64,000 nucleotides of DNA from Gammaproteobacteria bacterium 45_16_T64 (lineage in GTDB: Bacteria > Pseudomonadota > Gammaproteobacteria > Pseudomonadales > Ketobacteraceae). The notes under the pieces were generated by a model. The model saw nothing but the letters and a program-made list of their open reading frames with translations, was not told the DNA's origin and ran no database searches. A program made the translations under genes and the position numbers. Each line of letters begins with the position of its first letter. The stretch's first letter is position 1. The stretch lies in contig MABD01000019.1 in NCBI GenBank assembly GCA_002162955.1, positions 1-64,000 of the forward strand. The letters run 5' to 3'. Below are positions 20,257-30,405 of this stretch, one piece after another.

Positions 20257-20801
20257 TAATGCTCACCCTCAAAAATTCCCGCCGCACCCAATCGTTTCCA
20301 GCGTTGCGAATTAGCGTATCCATAAGCATGCCTTCCGTCATGTGAGGCAGCAATACCAATGGTCTCAAATACGTGAAAGGAGACTACACCCACATCATAC
20401 CCAGGTACTGGCAACACGCCTTTTTTGACTGTAATAGCGAAAGACTGTAGCTCAAAATCACCTCCACTTTCGTTTTGTGGTCTAACAAAGAAATCCTCCG
20501 CAGTACAATAACCTTCCTCTATCGATAAGCCTCCTGCCTGTAAACAATTTACCTGTATACCGCCGGTCATCGCAGTCGAGAGAAAACTTCTCTTAGCTGC
20601 CACACCACTCGCCTCATTCAACACACTATTGATAGATGACTCTGCGGCTTGCAGCGCAAAACTATCCAGAGTGGAATTACCTATCATTTTCAAATGATAC
20701 ACCCCACCATTTAGTGATGAAATCGCCAACCAGTTAAGGGACGCTAACAACACAACAACGACAAGCATTACAGAACCTTTGGTATTAAATCGATTGCCCA
20801 T
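20256..20801 (-). CDS. pilX: Type IV pilus minor pilin PilX
   Basis: 181-aa minor pilin. The N-terminus has a short basic leader ending in Gly, then S-V-M-L-V and a long hydrophobic helix. The Glu at +5 that most pilins use for assembly is absent. The position between pilW and pilY1 supports PilX. The stop overlaps the pilY1 ATG by one base, so the two are translationally coupled. Known PilX proteins are thought to belong to the tip-priming complex. Confidence 0.8.
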   Translation of the reverse strand: MGNRFNTKGSVMLVVVVLLASLNWLAISSLNGGVYHLKMIGNSTLDSFALQAAESSINSVLNEASGVAAKRSFLSTAMTGGIQVNCLQAGGLSIEEGYCTAEDFFVRPQNESGGDFELQSFAITVKKGVLPVPGYDVGVVSFHVFETIGIAASHDGRHAYGYANSQRWKRLGAAGIFEGEH

Positions 20802-20830
20802 ATCCCTTCCACCGTTAAATTAAGAAAATA

Positions 20831-21583
20831 TCATTCGATACTGAAGCGATGATGTTGATTTCGTAAGCTTGTTGTCCCTATAAACAACCGCCTCAGATAT
20901 CCATCCGTACTTACAGAAAAACGGTTAGGGATGTACTGGGTTAAGACCCATACGCGTTCCTGAGGCTGCTCGTCCGTTCTAAACGCTACCTTACTATCGC
21001 TTTTGAGTGTTAAAGAAACACGAACACTGACGACATTTACAGAGGCATCACCCAAAAGAGCACTTCCGTCGACGTACACATCAGCACTACCAAACCCATC
21101 ATCCGTGGCGATAGAATCGTCTAAATCCACACCATATACAATTTGAAATGCTTCCACGTTTTGGATAACTGGCGCGCTAATACCGTCACTATCTTTGCAA
21201 AGTAAGGTCTGATCTTTAACATAGAACTGCTTCCATAAGACTCCAGCCCTATCATCCAAGATCCCTCCCATGCAATCACTACCATCTTTCAACATCTGAA
21301 TGCCTAACACGTCATTGTTGACACCATCAGATCGTTTCGAAAAATAAAAAGGCGCGAGAGAACTTGCTGCATTGCCATACCCCGACATTTTTAATTGGGC
21401 ACTCAATAGCTGCTGAGCGTAACGACCTTGCTCCTGTATTTGAGACAATGATTTTGATATATGTAAGACGCCACTGTGAACCAGATAGAGCTGTATTGCG
21501 ATGCAAGAAACAACGACCCCAAGTCCTAAAGCAACAATTAGTTCAACCAGCGTAACGCCCGATTGCTTCCGGTAATCCCACAC
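20831..21583 (-). CDS. pilW: Type IV pilus minor pilin PilW (GTG start)
   Basis: 250-aa minor pilin with processing site SG-VTLVELIVALGLG: Gly at -1, an unusual Val at +1 and Glu at +5. The large C-terminal domain contains the conserved ends seen in PilW (QYIPNRFSV near the C-terminus). The initiator is GTG (21581-21583), with a strong GGTGGAG 4 nt upstream. It lies in the operon pilE-pilV-pilW-pilX-pilY1 with gaps of 27 and 29 bp to its neighbours. Confidence 0.87.
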   Translation of the reverse strand: MWDYRKQSGVTLVELIVALGLGVVVSCIAIQLYLVHSGVLHISKSLSQIQEQGRYAQQLLSAQLKMSGYGNAASSLAPFYFSKRSDGVNNDVLGIQMLKDGSDCMGGILDDRAGVLWKQFYVKDQTLLCKDSDGISAPVIQNVEAFQIVYGVDLDDSIATDDGFGSADVYVDGSALLGDASVNVVSVRVSLTLKSDSKVAFRTDEQPQERVWVLTQYIPNRFSVSTDGYLRRLFIGTTSLRNQHHRFSIE

Positions 21584-21610
21584 AACTCCACCTTCCTTGG
21601 CAAGATATGT

Positions 21611-22141
21611 TTATTGACTAAAACCAACGAATCTCATGGACATACAGCGATGCTCTTTCACTTGAGCCATGCTTGACGGACTCACATCACAACTCGACAC
21701 GCGCATTCCCCCCCAAGAGATGACGACGCAGGAAATCATTTTTGCCCCGTCGCAGCCTAGGCGAATAAACACTGTTGCATCGGGTAACGACACGGACAAC
21801 AGTTGACTTATTTCAAAATGATCAAAATTTGAAATTTCCTTTGCACTTGTGCAGCCTGACATTTTTGCTTTAGGTAGAGTTCGCTGATAGCACGGAGGTT
21901 TACTTACCTTATCCTCCCCCTTCCATTCTTGGCCATCGTATAAAGAAGGCCAACCACGAGGGTTGGCTTTAATACGTTCGATAATATCCTGAGCAATACC
22001 GAGCGCCTGACTTCGATAGTAAGCATCGTTGGCCACGGACAATGTTTGTATTTGTATCGCAACCAATCCGGCACTACCAACACCAAGAACAAGTATAGCA
22101 ATCAGCACTTCAATAAAGGCCCAGCCCCCATGACGTTTCAT
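21611..22141 (-). CDS. pilV: Type IV pilus minor pilin PilV
   Basis: 176-aa minor pilin. The short leader MKRHGG is followed by W-A-F-I-E, so processing is probably after the second Gly. Trp takes the place of the usual Phe at +1, and Glu is kept at +5. The helix LIAILVLGVGSAGL and the following QTLSVANDAYYRSQA are typical of the PilV/GspI group. The gap to the upstream pilin gene is 5 bp. Confidence 0.87.
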   Translation of the reverse strand: MKRHGGWAFIEVLIAILVLGVGSAGLVAIQIQTLSVANDAYYRSQALGIAQDIIERIKANPRGWPSLYDGQEWKGEDKVSKPPCYQRTLPKAKMSGCTSAKEISNFDHFEISQLLSVSLPDATVFIRLGCDGAKMISCVVISWGGMRVSSCDVSPSSMAQVKEHRCMSMRFVGFSQ

Positions 22142-22146
22142 AAGAA

Positions 22147-22530
22147 CTAACCAACGCAGTCGTCGTAACTAAACCCGTTCTCGAATTCCCACAGCCCACC
22201 AGCGTAATATAGCATTTCACCGCATTGATCATTAGATTGACTTCCAATGGGAGTCGCCTTGATGATATATCCGCTATCATCATCCAGACTGACTCTAATC
22301 TGATAGTCTTTTGAATCATTATCTTCCCCCTCAGCCAAGCGATAGCTCATCGTTGTGACTTTAACTTTAGTGAGGGCGGCGGCGAGCTCTAAAATTTTTG
22401 CAGCAGCTTCGGCACGGCTCGCTTTCTGAATGTGAGATACAAAGGATGGAACCGATATTGTAAGTAGTACCCCGACAATGGCAACGGTCACTAACATCTC
22501 TACTAACGTAAATCCCTTACGCTTACCCAT
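22147..22530 (-). CDS. pilE: Minor pilin, PilE-like
   Basis: 127-aa type IV pilin with a textbook site G-FTLVEM and hydrophobic helix, then a short globular domain with two Cys near the C-terminus (DQC and DDC) that could form the pilin D-loop. GGGAGAGG precedes the ATG. It is the first gene of the leftward minor pilin operon. In P. aeruginosa this place before pilV belongs to fimU (GspH type) and pilE is last, so the name rests on sequence character, not position. Confidence 0.75.
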   Translation of the reverse strand: MGKRKGFTLVEMLVTVAIVGVLLTISVPSFVSHIQKASRAEAAAKILELAAALTKVKVTTMSYRLAEGEDNDSKDYQIRVSLDDDSGYIIKATPIGSQSNDQCGEMLYYAGGLWEFENGFSYDDCVG

Positions 22531-22645
22531 CAGCCTCTCCCTAGCCTCAAAATCACGGCCTCACCCCGAGGCCTCCGTCAATTCAATATACTTCCTTAGT
22601 TAATAGAGACAAGTCGAAAATAAACAATCTGTCTAAATTGACAAA

Positions 22646-23587
22646 TTAAACGGAAACTATTTTAAGTTCTTTTGGCATAGAAAAAACAATATTTTCCAAT
22701 GTACCTTCCAACTCCGCCGGCACATTACACCCCCACTCCTGAAGTCTAGCCACCACCTGCTGCACCAAAAGTTCAGGCGCAGAGGCCCCTGCTGTAACAC
22801 CGACTGTTTTAGTATCTTTGATCCATTGCTGCTGTAATTCCTCAGCATTATCAACTAAATACGCAGTTGCTCCACAGCGTTCAGCCAGCTCTCTTAGTCT
22901 ATTAGAATTAGAACTATTAGGAGAACCGATCACAAACACTACATCACTTTCTAGCGCGAGTGTTTTGACCGCGTCTTGTCGATTTTGGGTCGCATAACAG
23001 ATATCGTCTTTTCGAGGCCCCTCTATCGCCGGGAATCGCACCCTCAACGCGTCAATGATATCGGAAGTATCATCAACAGAGAGTGTCGTTTGTGTAACGT
23101 AGGCAAAGTGCTGAGGATCCCGAACATCTAGACGTGACACGTCAGATACATTTTCGACCAAATAAATGGCCCCCTTATCGCTATCATACTGCCCCATCGT
23201 ACCTTCAACTTCAGGGTGCCCTTCATGACCAATCAACACACATTCACGATGATCCCTGGAATACTTTGCCACTTCCATATGTACTTTTGTTACTAGAGGG
23301 CAAGTGGCGTCAAATACTTTAAGTCCACGGCGTTTGGCCTCTTGCTGAACCTCTTGCGAAACACCATGAGCACTAAAGATCACGATAGAGTCATCTGGAA
23401 CTTGGTGCAACTCTTCAACAAACACAGCTCCGCGATCACGTAAGCCATCTACGACAAATTTATTATGCACAACTTCATGACGAACGTAGATTGGTTTACC
23501 AAACACATCGAGCGCTCGATTTACGATTGCGATCGCTCTATCAACGCCTGCACAAAAACCCCGAGGATTTGCCATTTTTAAATTCAT
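22646..23587 (-). CDS. ispH: 4-hydroxy-3-methylbut-2-enyl diphosphate reductase
   Basis: Last enzyme of the MEP isoprenoid pathway; an iron-sulfur protein yielding IPP and DMAPP. The three cluster cysteines are in [15 protein letters not shown] and DICYATQ. The active-site region [13 protein letters not shown] and the C-terminal TAGASAPE are intact. I start at ATG 23587 ([10 protein letters not shown]), 6 nt after AGAGG, giving 313 aa; an ATG one codon earlier and a TTG six codons earlier are alternatives. It follows fkpB in the ileS-lspA-fkpB-ispH operon. Confidence 0.96.
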   Translation of the reverse strand: MNLKMANPRGFCAGVDRAIAIVNRALDVFGKPIYVRHEVVHNKFVVDGLRDRGAVFVEELHQVPDDSIVIFSAHGVSQEVQQEAKRRGLKVFDATCPLVTKVHMEVAKYSRDHRECVLIGHEGHPEVEGTMGQYDSDKGAIYLVENVSDVSRLDVRDPQHFAYVTQTTLSVDDTSDIIDALRVRFPAIEGPRKDDICYATQNRQDAVKTLALESDVVFVIGSPNSSNSNRLRELAERCGATAYLVDNAEELQQQWIKDTKTVGVTAGASAPELLVQQVVARLQEWGCNVPAELEGTLENIVFSMPKELKIVSV

Positions 23588-23608
23588 CATAAACCTCTTG
23601 CCCAATAG

Positions 23609-24091
23609 TTATGACATGATTTGGACAGCTTGACTGTCCGCATCAACGACATTAATGATCTCTACTTCAAAGGTAAGGTCGCGCCCCGCCAACGGATGAT
23701 TAAAGTCGATAACCACATCATCGCCTTCAACACTTTTAATCACGCCCGGAATTTCAGCTTTACTTTTATCTGCAAATGAAATCACTGTACCCGGCTCTAA
23801 TACCAGCCCTTGCTTAAAGCGAGAGCGATGCATTCGCTGTAAATTATCGTCATTATAAGGACCGAACGCTTGTTCTGCCTCAAGCACTACCGAGCGCTTA
23901 TCTCCTGCTTTAAGCCCATAGATAGACTCTTCGAAGCCGGGTAGCAAATTACCGTCACCCACAACAAAGGTTGCTGGATCTTTTTCCTTTGTCGTATCGA
24001 GTAACGTTCCATCCAGCAACACCACTGAAAAATGTAGTGTAACGCGTTTATTTTTACCTATGAGTACAGGCATACTATCTATTGAGGACAT
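23609..24091 (-). CDS. fkpB: FKBP-type peptidyl-prolyl isomerase FkpB (SlpA)
   Basis: Cytoplasmic prolyl isomerase with chaperone activity, of the SlyD/SlpA group. The FKBP core begins with TLHFSVVLLDGTLLD and includes GDGNLLPGFE and the insert-in-flap region. The ending DFNHPLAGRDLTFEVEI is highly conserved in this family. At 160 aa it has no histidine-rich tail, which separates it from SlyD. It sits between lspA and ispH, as in E. coli and Pseudomonas. Confidence 0.93.
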   Translation of the reverse strand: MSSIDSMPVLIGKNKRVTLHFSVVLLDGTLLDTTKEKDPATFVVGDGNLLPGFEESIYGLKAGDKRSVVLEAEQAFGPYNDDNLQRMHRSRFKQGLVLEPGTVISFADKSKAEIPGVIKSVEGDDVVIDFNHPLAGRDLTFEVEIINVVDADSQAVQIMS

Positions 24092-24161
24092 CTATTCTCT
24101 CTCTGCTTCACTCTATTGAAGTCTTTCATTTTGGCGCTACCATTGCGTGCCAGCAGCGCTC

Positions 24162-24659
24162 TCACTTAGTCGGGTTTTTAATAACATCAATTGCCATCAT
24201 AATTGCGCCTACGGTAATTCCCGAGTCCGCAACATTAAAAGCCGGAAAGTAACTTCCATTCCAATGAAACGACAAGAAATCAACCACATAACCGTAAGCA
24301 ACGCGATCAATAAGGTTACCTACCGCACCGCCAAGCACCAGCGCCAAGCACACTCCCATCCATCTATCGGATTTAGGCAGTCTATGCAACCACACCGTTA
24401 ATACCCCACTAATAACAACCGCAATAATGGTGAAAAACCATCGCTGCCAACCACCTTCGTCAGCAAGAAAGCTAAAAGCCGCTCCAGGGTTATGTGCCAA
24501 AGTTAAATTAAAAAAAGGCGTAATTTCCAATTGCTCATATTTAACAAACAAATTGCTAATCAGAAGTTTTGTGGCTTGATCTAACACCACAACAAACACT
24601 GATAACCACACCCACTTCAGCATCCCTGTTTCTTCGGTTGTTTCCACTCGATCTGTCAT
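24162..24659 (-). CDS. lspA: Lipoprotein signal peptidase (signal peptidase II)
   Basis: Inner-membrane aspartyl protease that cleaves lipoprotein signal peptides after diacylglyceryl modification. Four membrane helices. Catalytic Asp residues are in GNLIDRV and FNVADS, and the family motif AHNPGAAFSF is present. 165 aa. It starts 17 bp after ileS and precedes fkpB; the gap to fkpB is 70 bp. Substrates in this window include BamD, the protein at 37.2 kb and the one at 60.5 kb. Confidence 0.95.
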   Translation of the reverse strand: MTDRVETTEETGMLKWVWLSVFVVVLDQATKLLISNLFVKYEQLEITPFFNLTLAHNPGAAFSFLADEGGWQRWFFTIIAVVISGVLTVWLHRLPKSDRWMGVCLALVLGGAVGNLIDRVAYGYVVDFLSFHWNGSYFPAFNVADSGITVGAIMMAIDVIKNPTK

Positions 24660-24676
24660 AATTGATCCATCTACAA

Positions 24677-27499
24677 CTAAGCGAAGAGACGGCGTTCGCC
24701 GTCACCTTCAACATTATCAACACAGCGACCACACAGCGTGTCATGATCCTCATGAGAACCCACATCTTCCGTATGGTGCCAACACCGTTCACACTTGCTA
24801 TTGTCAGACTTTGCCACCAACATCCGCAAGCCTTCCACATCTGTCTCATCAGCGTTATCAGGTGCCGAGGCCCCATCAAGCACTGATACCTTCGATGTGA
24901 TAAGAACAAAACGTAATTCATCTTGCAGCTGATCCAACACAGACTTTAGATCCGTTGAGCAATACAGCACAACCTCAGCCTCAAGACTGCCGCCCACAAC
25001 ACCGTCTTTACGAGCGACTTCCAACTGTTTATTAACCGCAGTTTTCACAGCTAATACTGTTGCCCAATAATCATCATTCATTTCCGTATCGGAAGAGAGA
25101 ACCGTCAGCTCGTCATACCATGACGCTAAAAAGACACTGTCTTCTCGGCTGCCAGGAATGTGTTGCCACAACTCCTCTGCGGTATAACTCAAAATAGGTG
25201 CAATCCAGCGAGCCAGCGCTTCCACTATGTGGAACAGCGCCGTTTGTGCTGAGCGTCGTGCCTGACCATCTGCCTTAGCCGTATACTGCCGATCCTTGAT
25301 GACATCTAAATAGAATCCGCCCAACTCTAGGGCGCAGAAATTATGAATTTTTTGATAGATTCCGTGAAACTGATATGTGTCATATAAACCCTGGATCTCT
25401 TCTTGCAGCTTGGCCGATTGGCCCACAGCCCAACGGTCCAGCGCAACCATTTCACTCGCAGGCAGCATATCCGTCGCAGGATCAAAACCTTCCAAATTCG
25501 CCAACAAAAAACGAGCCGTATTACGAATACGACGATAGGAATCCGCTGTGCGCTTTAAGATTTCATCGGAAACCGTCATTTCACCACGGTAATCTGTCGC
25601 AGCAACCCATAAGCGGATGATATCGGCACCAAGCGTCTTCATCACTTTCTGCGGCGACATAACATTGCCGATAGACTTTGACATTTTCTTGCCATCTTTA
25701 TCGACGACAAAACCATGGGTCAATACTGACTTGTAGGGCGCCTTACCCCTGATTGCAATGCTTGTTTTCAATGAAGACTGAAACCAACCACGATGCTGAT
25801 CAGATCCTTCAAGGTAGAGATCGGCAGGTACATCTACACCACCTCTCTCTAACACAGCAGAATGAGTAACACCGGAATCAAACCACACATCGAGTGTATC
25901 CGTCACTTTCTCATAAAGATCTGCGTCATCCCCCAGCATTCCAGCAGCATCCAGTTCAAACCAAGCGTCCATACCTTTATCTTCAACCCTTAACGCAACT
26001 TCCTCAATCAACCGCGAAGTTTCTGGGTGTAAGGCCTGTGTTTCTTTATGGATAAATAATGCAACCGGCACCCCCCAAGTACGCTGACGAGAAATACACC
26101 AGTCAGGGCTTTGTTCCAGCATACCTTCTATTCGGTTTTGGCCCCACTCAGGCAACCACTGAACGTCTTTGACTGCTTCTTTACAGGCGTCCAGCAGTCC
26201 GTTTTCCTGCATACTAATAAACCACTGAGGGGTCGCGCGAAAAATTAGTGGCGTTTTTGTGCGCCAACAGTGCGGGAAGCTATGCTGTAATTTGTCTTGA
26301 GCCAATAATCGGTGATTTTCTTCCAACAACGCCAAGATGCTCTCTTCAACTTTATACACATGCTGACCCGCAACCAGCGGAGCCTCACTGCTATAAGTCC
26401 CGTCGGCCTGTACATAATTTAACGTCTGAATACCATATTTTTGACCAACGATAAAATCGTCCATGCCATGGTCGGGAGCAATATGAACAGCACCCGTACC
26501 CGCATCGGTAGTAACATGATCCCCCATCGTGATATTAACTTGGCGTTCGCTATAGAAAGGGTGCTGAAGTGCAGCCCCCTCTAAAGAAGCCCCCGCCGTT
26601 TCGGCCAGAACCTCGTAACCTTCAACACCATACCGACTCATCACGGATTCAATCAGCGCTGTCGCAAGCAGAATAACTTCCTCTCCTTGCTTACCTCCAG
26701 CAAACTTCACCAAACTATAAGGCAGGTCAACATTTAGCGCTACGGCTTGGTTTGCTGGCAATGTCCATGGAGTTGTTGTCCAAATAACAACAGACAATGG
26801 AAGCTCTCCAATATCTGCAGAAAAAGCGCCTAAGAACTTATCCCGGTCAACCACATCAAAGCGCACATCAATTTGCGTTGATGTCTTATCCTGGTATTCC
26901 ACTTCCGCCTCAGCCAACGCAGAACCACCCACAACACTCCAGTAAACAGGTTTAAACCCCTTCACTAAGTGGCCATTTTCTGTGATACGTCCCAATGAAC
27001 GAATAATGTCAGCTTCAAATTCATAGTTCATGGTCAAATAAGGGTTTTCCCAATCCCCAAACACACCTAGCCGAATAAAATCTTCGCGCTGTCCATTGAC
27101 TTGTTTTTGCGCGTATTCACGGCATTTTGCCCGAAATTTTTCATAGGGAACTTTACTGCCTGCCTTACCTATTTTCTTCTCTACATTGTGTTCAATCGGC
27201 AAGCCATGACAATCCCAACCAGGCACATAAGGCGCAGCATACCCACTTAAGCGTTTGGATTTGAGAATAATGTCCTTCAAAATCTTGTTAACTGAATGCC
27301 CTATATGAATGTCCCCATTGGCATAGGGAGGTCCATCATGAAGGATAAATGGGTCTCGGCCTTCCGAGGCATCCTGAATTTGCTGATACAAATTGGCACT
27401 CTGCCATTTCTTTAGGGTTTCAGGTTCACGTTGAGCAAGGTTAGCTTTCATTGGAAAAGCCGTCTTGGGCAGATTCAGTGTCGATTTATAATCAGTCAT
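24677..27499 (-). CDS. ileS: Isoleucyl-tRNA synthetase
   Basis: Class I tRNA synthetase charging tRNA-Ile, with an editing domain that removes Val. HIGH motif as GDIHIGHSV (about residues 62-70), CP1 editing domain, KMSKS as [10 protein letters not shown], anticodon-binding domain, and a C-terminal zinc site formed by CERC and CGRC. At 940 aa it is the bacterial type 1 form. It lies between ribF and lspA with gaps of about 20 bp. Confidence 0.98.
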   Translation of the reverse strand: MTDYKSTLNLPKTAFPMKANLAQREPETLKKWQSANLYQQIQDASEGRDPFILHDGPPYANGDIHIGHSVNKILKDIILKSKRLSGYAAPYVPGWDCHGLPIEHNVEKKIGKAGSKVPYEKFRAKCREYAQKQVNGQREDFIRLGVFGDWENPYLTMNYEFEADIIRSLGRITENGHLVKGFKPVYWSVVGGSALAEAEVEYQDKTSTQIDVRFDVVDRDKFLGAFSADIGELPLSVVIWTTTPWTLPANQAVALNVDLPYSLVKFAGGKQGEEVILLATALIESVMSRYGVEGYEVLAETAGASLEGAALQHPFYSERQVNITMGDHVTTDAGTGAVHIAPDHGMDDFIVGQKYGIQTLNYVQADGTYSSEAPLVAGQHVYKVEESILALLEENHRLLAQDKLQHSFPHCWRTKTPLIFRATPQWFISMQENGLLDACKEAVKDVQWLPEWGQNRIEGMLEQSPDWCISRQRTWGVPVALFIHKETQALHPETSRLIEEVALRVEDKGMDAWFELDAAGMLGDDADLYEKVTDTLDVWFDSGVTHSAVLERGGVDVPADLYLEGSDQHRGWFQSSLKTSIAIRGKAPYKSVLTHGFVVDKDGKKMSKSIGNVMSPQKVMKTLGADIIRLWVAATDYRGEMTVSDEILKRTADSYRRIRNTARFLLANLEGFDPATDMLPASEMVALDRWAVGQSAKLQEEIQGLYDTYQFHGIYQKIHNFCALELGGFYLDVIKDRQYTAKADGQARRSAQTALFHIVEALARWIAPILSYTAEELWQHIPGSREDSVFLASWYDELTVLSSDTEMNDDYWATVLAVKTAVNKQLEVARKDGVVGGSLEAEVVLYCSTDLKSVLDQLQDELRFVLITSKVSVLDGASAPDNADETDVEGLRMLVAKSDNSKCERCWHHTEDVGSHEDHDTLCGRCVDNVEGDGERRLFA

Positions 27500-27519
27500 G
27501 GAATAGTGCTAATCGTCAG

Positions 27520-28482
27520 TTAATTGGATTGGGTAAAGTAAGATTTTGCGGAAAGTATGTCTTCTGCAATTTGTGCTTTAAGGGCATCTAAGCCCGAGAA
27601 CTTTTGTTCATCTCTAATCTTATGTCGAAAGGAAACAGATACCCGCCGACCATAAATATCTTCATCAAAATCAAACAAATGGGTTTCTAGCCGCATCTGG
27701 GTTCCTGAAACAGTAGGTCGCAACCCAACGTTGGCAACACCAAGCGCCGAGCGCTCAGTACGAACCTTACCCAGCACGTCGACATGCTCCGGCATTGTTA
27801 CGGTCACTGCAAACACACCATTAACGGGCGAAATATCTCTATTCAACAAAACATTTGCCGTCGGCACCCCAATGGTTCGACCAATTTTATCGCCGTGAAC
27901 TACCCGGCCAGAAATGCTAAAGTGTTCACCTAATAGATCTTTTACTATCTCAATATTACCGTCAGCCAAAGCGTTGCGAATACGAGTGCTGCTCACTCGC
28001 CCCCCTTCAACTTCATAAGTACATGTGTGTTCAACGGAGAAGCCGTTGCTTGCCCCTGCATTTTGTAGGAAGCTAAAATCACCGCAGCGATCATTACCAA
28101 AGCGGAAGTCATCGCCAACCACTAAATGCTTTATACCAAGCCCATCCACAAGGATGCTCTTGCAAAACTCAGCGGCACTTAGAGAGCAAAAAGCCTCATC
28201 AAATCGAAGGCACAATACTCTATCAATTCCAAGGCTCGCGAGCATATTGAACTTATCTCGCACGGTCATCAGCCTTGAAGGAATAACCCCGTCAGAGAAG
28301 TATTCTCGCGGCTGAGGCTCGAACAGTATCACCACAGAGGGCAAAGATAATGACTCACCTTTCGCCAACAACTGCTCAATGATTGCCTGGTGCCCCAAAT
28401 GAACGCCATCAAAATTGCCAATAGTCGCTACACACCCTTGATGATGTGTACGTAAATTATATGCCCCGCGGATAAGCTCCAT
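27520..28482 (-). CDS. ribF: Bifunctional riboflavin kinase / FAD synthetase
   Basis: Converts riboflavin to FMN and then FAD. The N-terminal FAD synthetase domain has the nucleotidyltransferase motif GNFDGVHLGHQ. The C-terminal riboflavin kinase domain has GRTIGVPTANV and the NGVFAV loop. I start at ATG 28482 (MELIRGAYN), which matches the family start; a GTG lies directly upstream. 320 aa. It is upstream of ileS in the usual ribF-ileS-lspA order. Confidence 0.96.
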   Translation of the reverse strand: MELIRGAYNLRTHHQGCVATIGNFDGVHLGHQAIIEQLLAKGESLSLPSVVILFEPQPREYFSDGVIPSRLMTVRDKFNMLASLGIDRVLCLRFDEAFCSLSAAEFCKSILVDGLGIKHLVVGDDFRFGNDRCGDFSFLQNAGASNGFSVEHTCTYEVEGGRVSSTRIRNALADGNIEIVKDLLGEHFSISGRVVHGDKIGRTIGVPTANVLLNRDISPVNGVFAVTVTMPEHVDVLGKVRTERSALGVANVGLRPTVSGTQMRLETHLFDFDEDIYGRRVSVSFRHKIRDEQKFSGLDALKAQIAEDILSAKSYFTQSN

Positions 28483-28565
28483 CACGCCTGCTCTGCTACT
28501 CGAAACCCCGCATTATATAAGAAACTTACTGCCCCGTTAACCAATGGCCCCATAATAACAACAAT

Positions 28566-30164
28566 TTAGTGTACTTTTAGATGTTTTGATCGCATACCGC
28601 AGGCTATCAGCACCAAAAAGTAAGCCCCAACTCCCGAAAAGACAATTAGCGTAATCCAGCCAACTCGGACTTCCCAGCCCCAACCCAGCCAACTCGCCTC
28701 AGGGGCCATTATTCCAAGCAGCACCCCTACCAGCACAATATTCGCGGCAACCAGCTGAACGGCAAAGCGAGGCCATCCAGGTTGACTTTTAAACACTCCC
28801 TGCTGGATCAGCCCTGCCAATAATAGCCCAGCATTAAGAAAGGCAGACAGTGACGTTGCAAGCGCCAACCCTGCGTGAGCCAAGGGGCCGATCAATAACA
28901 GGTTCAACACCATATTGGAGACCATCGCAATTATGCCGATCTTTACTGGCGTTCTTGTATCTTGGCGAGCAAAGTATCCAGGCGCGAGGACTTTAATCAA
29001 CATAAAGCCCAATAACCCCGTGGCATACGCACGCAAACTCAATGCTGACTTTTCTACATCCCCGCTGCTAAATTCACCGTACTGAAATAGGGTGATGAGC
29101 AAAGGTTCTGCCAAAACAACCAAAGCAACCGCAGAGGGCACCCCAACCAACAACACCATCCTGACTGCCCAATCCAACGTTGCAGAGAACTCCTGCGTCG
29201 ATTTCTCCGCATGCTTGGTTGATAGACTGGGCAAAATCACCGTCGCTATTGCAATACCAAATACCCCAAGTGGCAACTCCATCAACCGATCGGAGTAATA
29301 CAACCAAGAGACACTGCCGCTCTGGAGGAAGGAGGCCAAAATAGTATCCAACAGTAAGTTGATCTGCCCCACCGAAACCCCAAATAATGCAGGAATCATT
29401 AAACGGCGAATTTTCACCACGCCCTCATGATTCCAATCCCAGCGAGGGCGCTGTAACAATTCGATTTGCTTCAAAAATGGCAGCTGAAAAGCCAATTGAA
29501 CGCCACCCGCCAACAATACCCCCCAAGCCAGTGCCATCACTGGCTGCTCAAACATCGGTGACAAAAAGAATGCGCAGGCAATCAATACGACATTGAGGAT
29601 AACAGGAGTAAATGCCGGCACTGCAAAGCGCCCATAACTATTCAGAATGCTACCAGCAAATGCAGTAAGAGATACCAACAGAAGGTACGAGAACGTTATC
29701 TGCAGCATATCTCCTGCAAGCAACATCTTGCCCGGCAGATCAGCAAAACCAGGAGCAAATACGTAGACGACGTACGATGAGCTAAATACCACCAGCGTAG
29801 TAACGATGGAAAGCACCCCAAGCAGCGCCCCTGCCGTGTGCGACACCAGCAACTGGACGGCCAAATGATCTTGCTTACTCTTATACTCTGTTAATATTGG
29901 TACAAACGCTTGATTGAAGGCACCTTCCGCAAATAGGCGCCTAAAGAAGTTCGGGATTTTGAAGGCAACAAAAAAAGCATCTGCCCCCGACCCCGCACCA
30001 AATAAATTAGCAAATGTTACGTCCCTCGCCAACCCAAGCACCCTTGAAAGCATCGTCATAACACTGACGATACCTGTTGACCTCAGCAGCCCACTGCCAC
30101 CTTTTGCGGCCTTGTTTACCGTTGGCTTTTCTGATTTTTTGCTCGTCGTAGACACCTTTGCCAT
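28566..30164 (-). CDS. murJ: Lipid II flippase MurJ (MviN)
   Basis: MOP-superfamily membrane transporter that moves lipid II to the periplasmic face for peptidoglycan synthesis. It has about 14 hydrophobic helices. The conserved start STGIVSVMTMLSRVLGLARD and the region AFFVAFKIPNFFRRLFAEGAF are diagnostic. 532 aa, with about 27 extra Lys/Ser/Thr-rich residues before the first helix. It lies upstream of ribF by 83 bp and is divergent from rpsT. Confidence 0.96.
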   Translation of the reverse strand: MAKVSTTSKKSEKPTVNKAAKGGSGLLRSTGIVSVMTMLSRVLGLARDVTFANLFGAGSGADAFFVAFKIPNFFRRLFAEGAFNQAFVPILTEYKSKQDHLAVQLLVSHTAGALLGVLSIVTTLVVFSSSYVVYVFAPGFADLPGKMLLAGDMLQITFSYLLLVSLTAFAGSILNSYGRFAVPAFTPVILNVVLIACAFFLSPMFEQPVMALAWGVLLAGGVQLAFQLPFLKQIELLQRPRWDWNHEGVVKIRRLMIPALFGVSVGQINLLLDTILASFLQSGSVSWLYYSDRLMELPLGVFGIAIATVILPSLSTKHAEKSTQEFSATLDWAVRMVLLVGVPSAVALVVLAEPLLITLFQYGEFSSGDVEKSALSLRAYATGLLGFMLIKVLAPGYFARQDTRTPVKIGIIAMVSNMVLNLLLIGPLAHAGLALATSLSAFLNAGLLLAGLIQQGVFKSQPGWPRFAVQLVAANIVLVGVLLGIMAPEASWLGWGWEVRVGWITLIVFSGVGAYFLVLIACGMRSKHLKVH

Positions 30165-30279
30165 CTTCCTTAGTCAATAGAACAGCGGGATCATATAATA
30201 CTTTTGATACTTTCGCGCCTGGATTCCATATACAATCTCCCTCGCTGGCAACAAATTCGCCACAAAATGACTATAAAGG

Positions 30280-30308
30280 TTGACTTTATAACCCTTGGCG
30301 GGAATAAT
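30280..30308 (+). promoter_or_regulatory. Candidate sigma-70 promoter of rpsT
   Basis: TTGACT (30280-30285), a 17-bp spacer and AATAAT (30303-30308) make a good sigma-70 promoter about 98 bp upstream of rpsT. The leader of about 90 nt leaves room for the autoregulation known for S20 mRNA in E. coli. Confidence 0.55.
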
Positions 30309-30405
30309 TCCGCGTCCTTGAATTTGGTTTCATTAAAGCGAAGGCGCTTTTGCCTGCAGCAACAATGATTCCGAACGTTTAAATAAGCTATTTAGGAGTA
30401 AGACC

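Noticed and set aside
22531-22645. Sigma-54 promoter for the minor pilin operon
   Set aside because: PilR is a sigma-54 activator, but no GG-N10-GC element with TGGCAC/TTGCW character is present. A weak TTGTCA/TATTTT pair is not convincing either.
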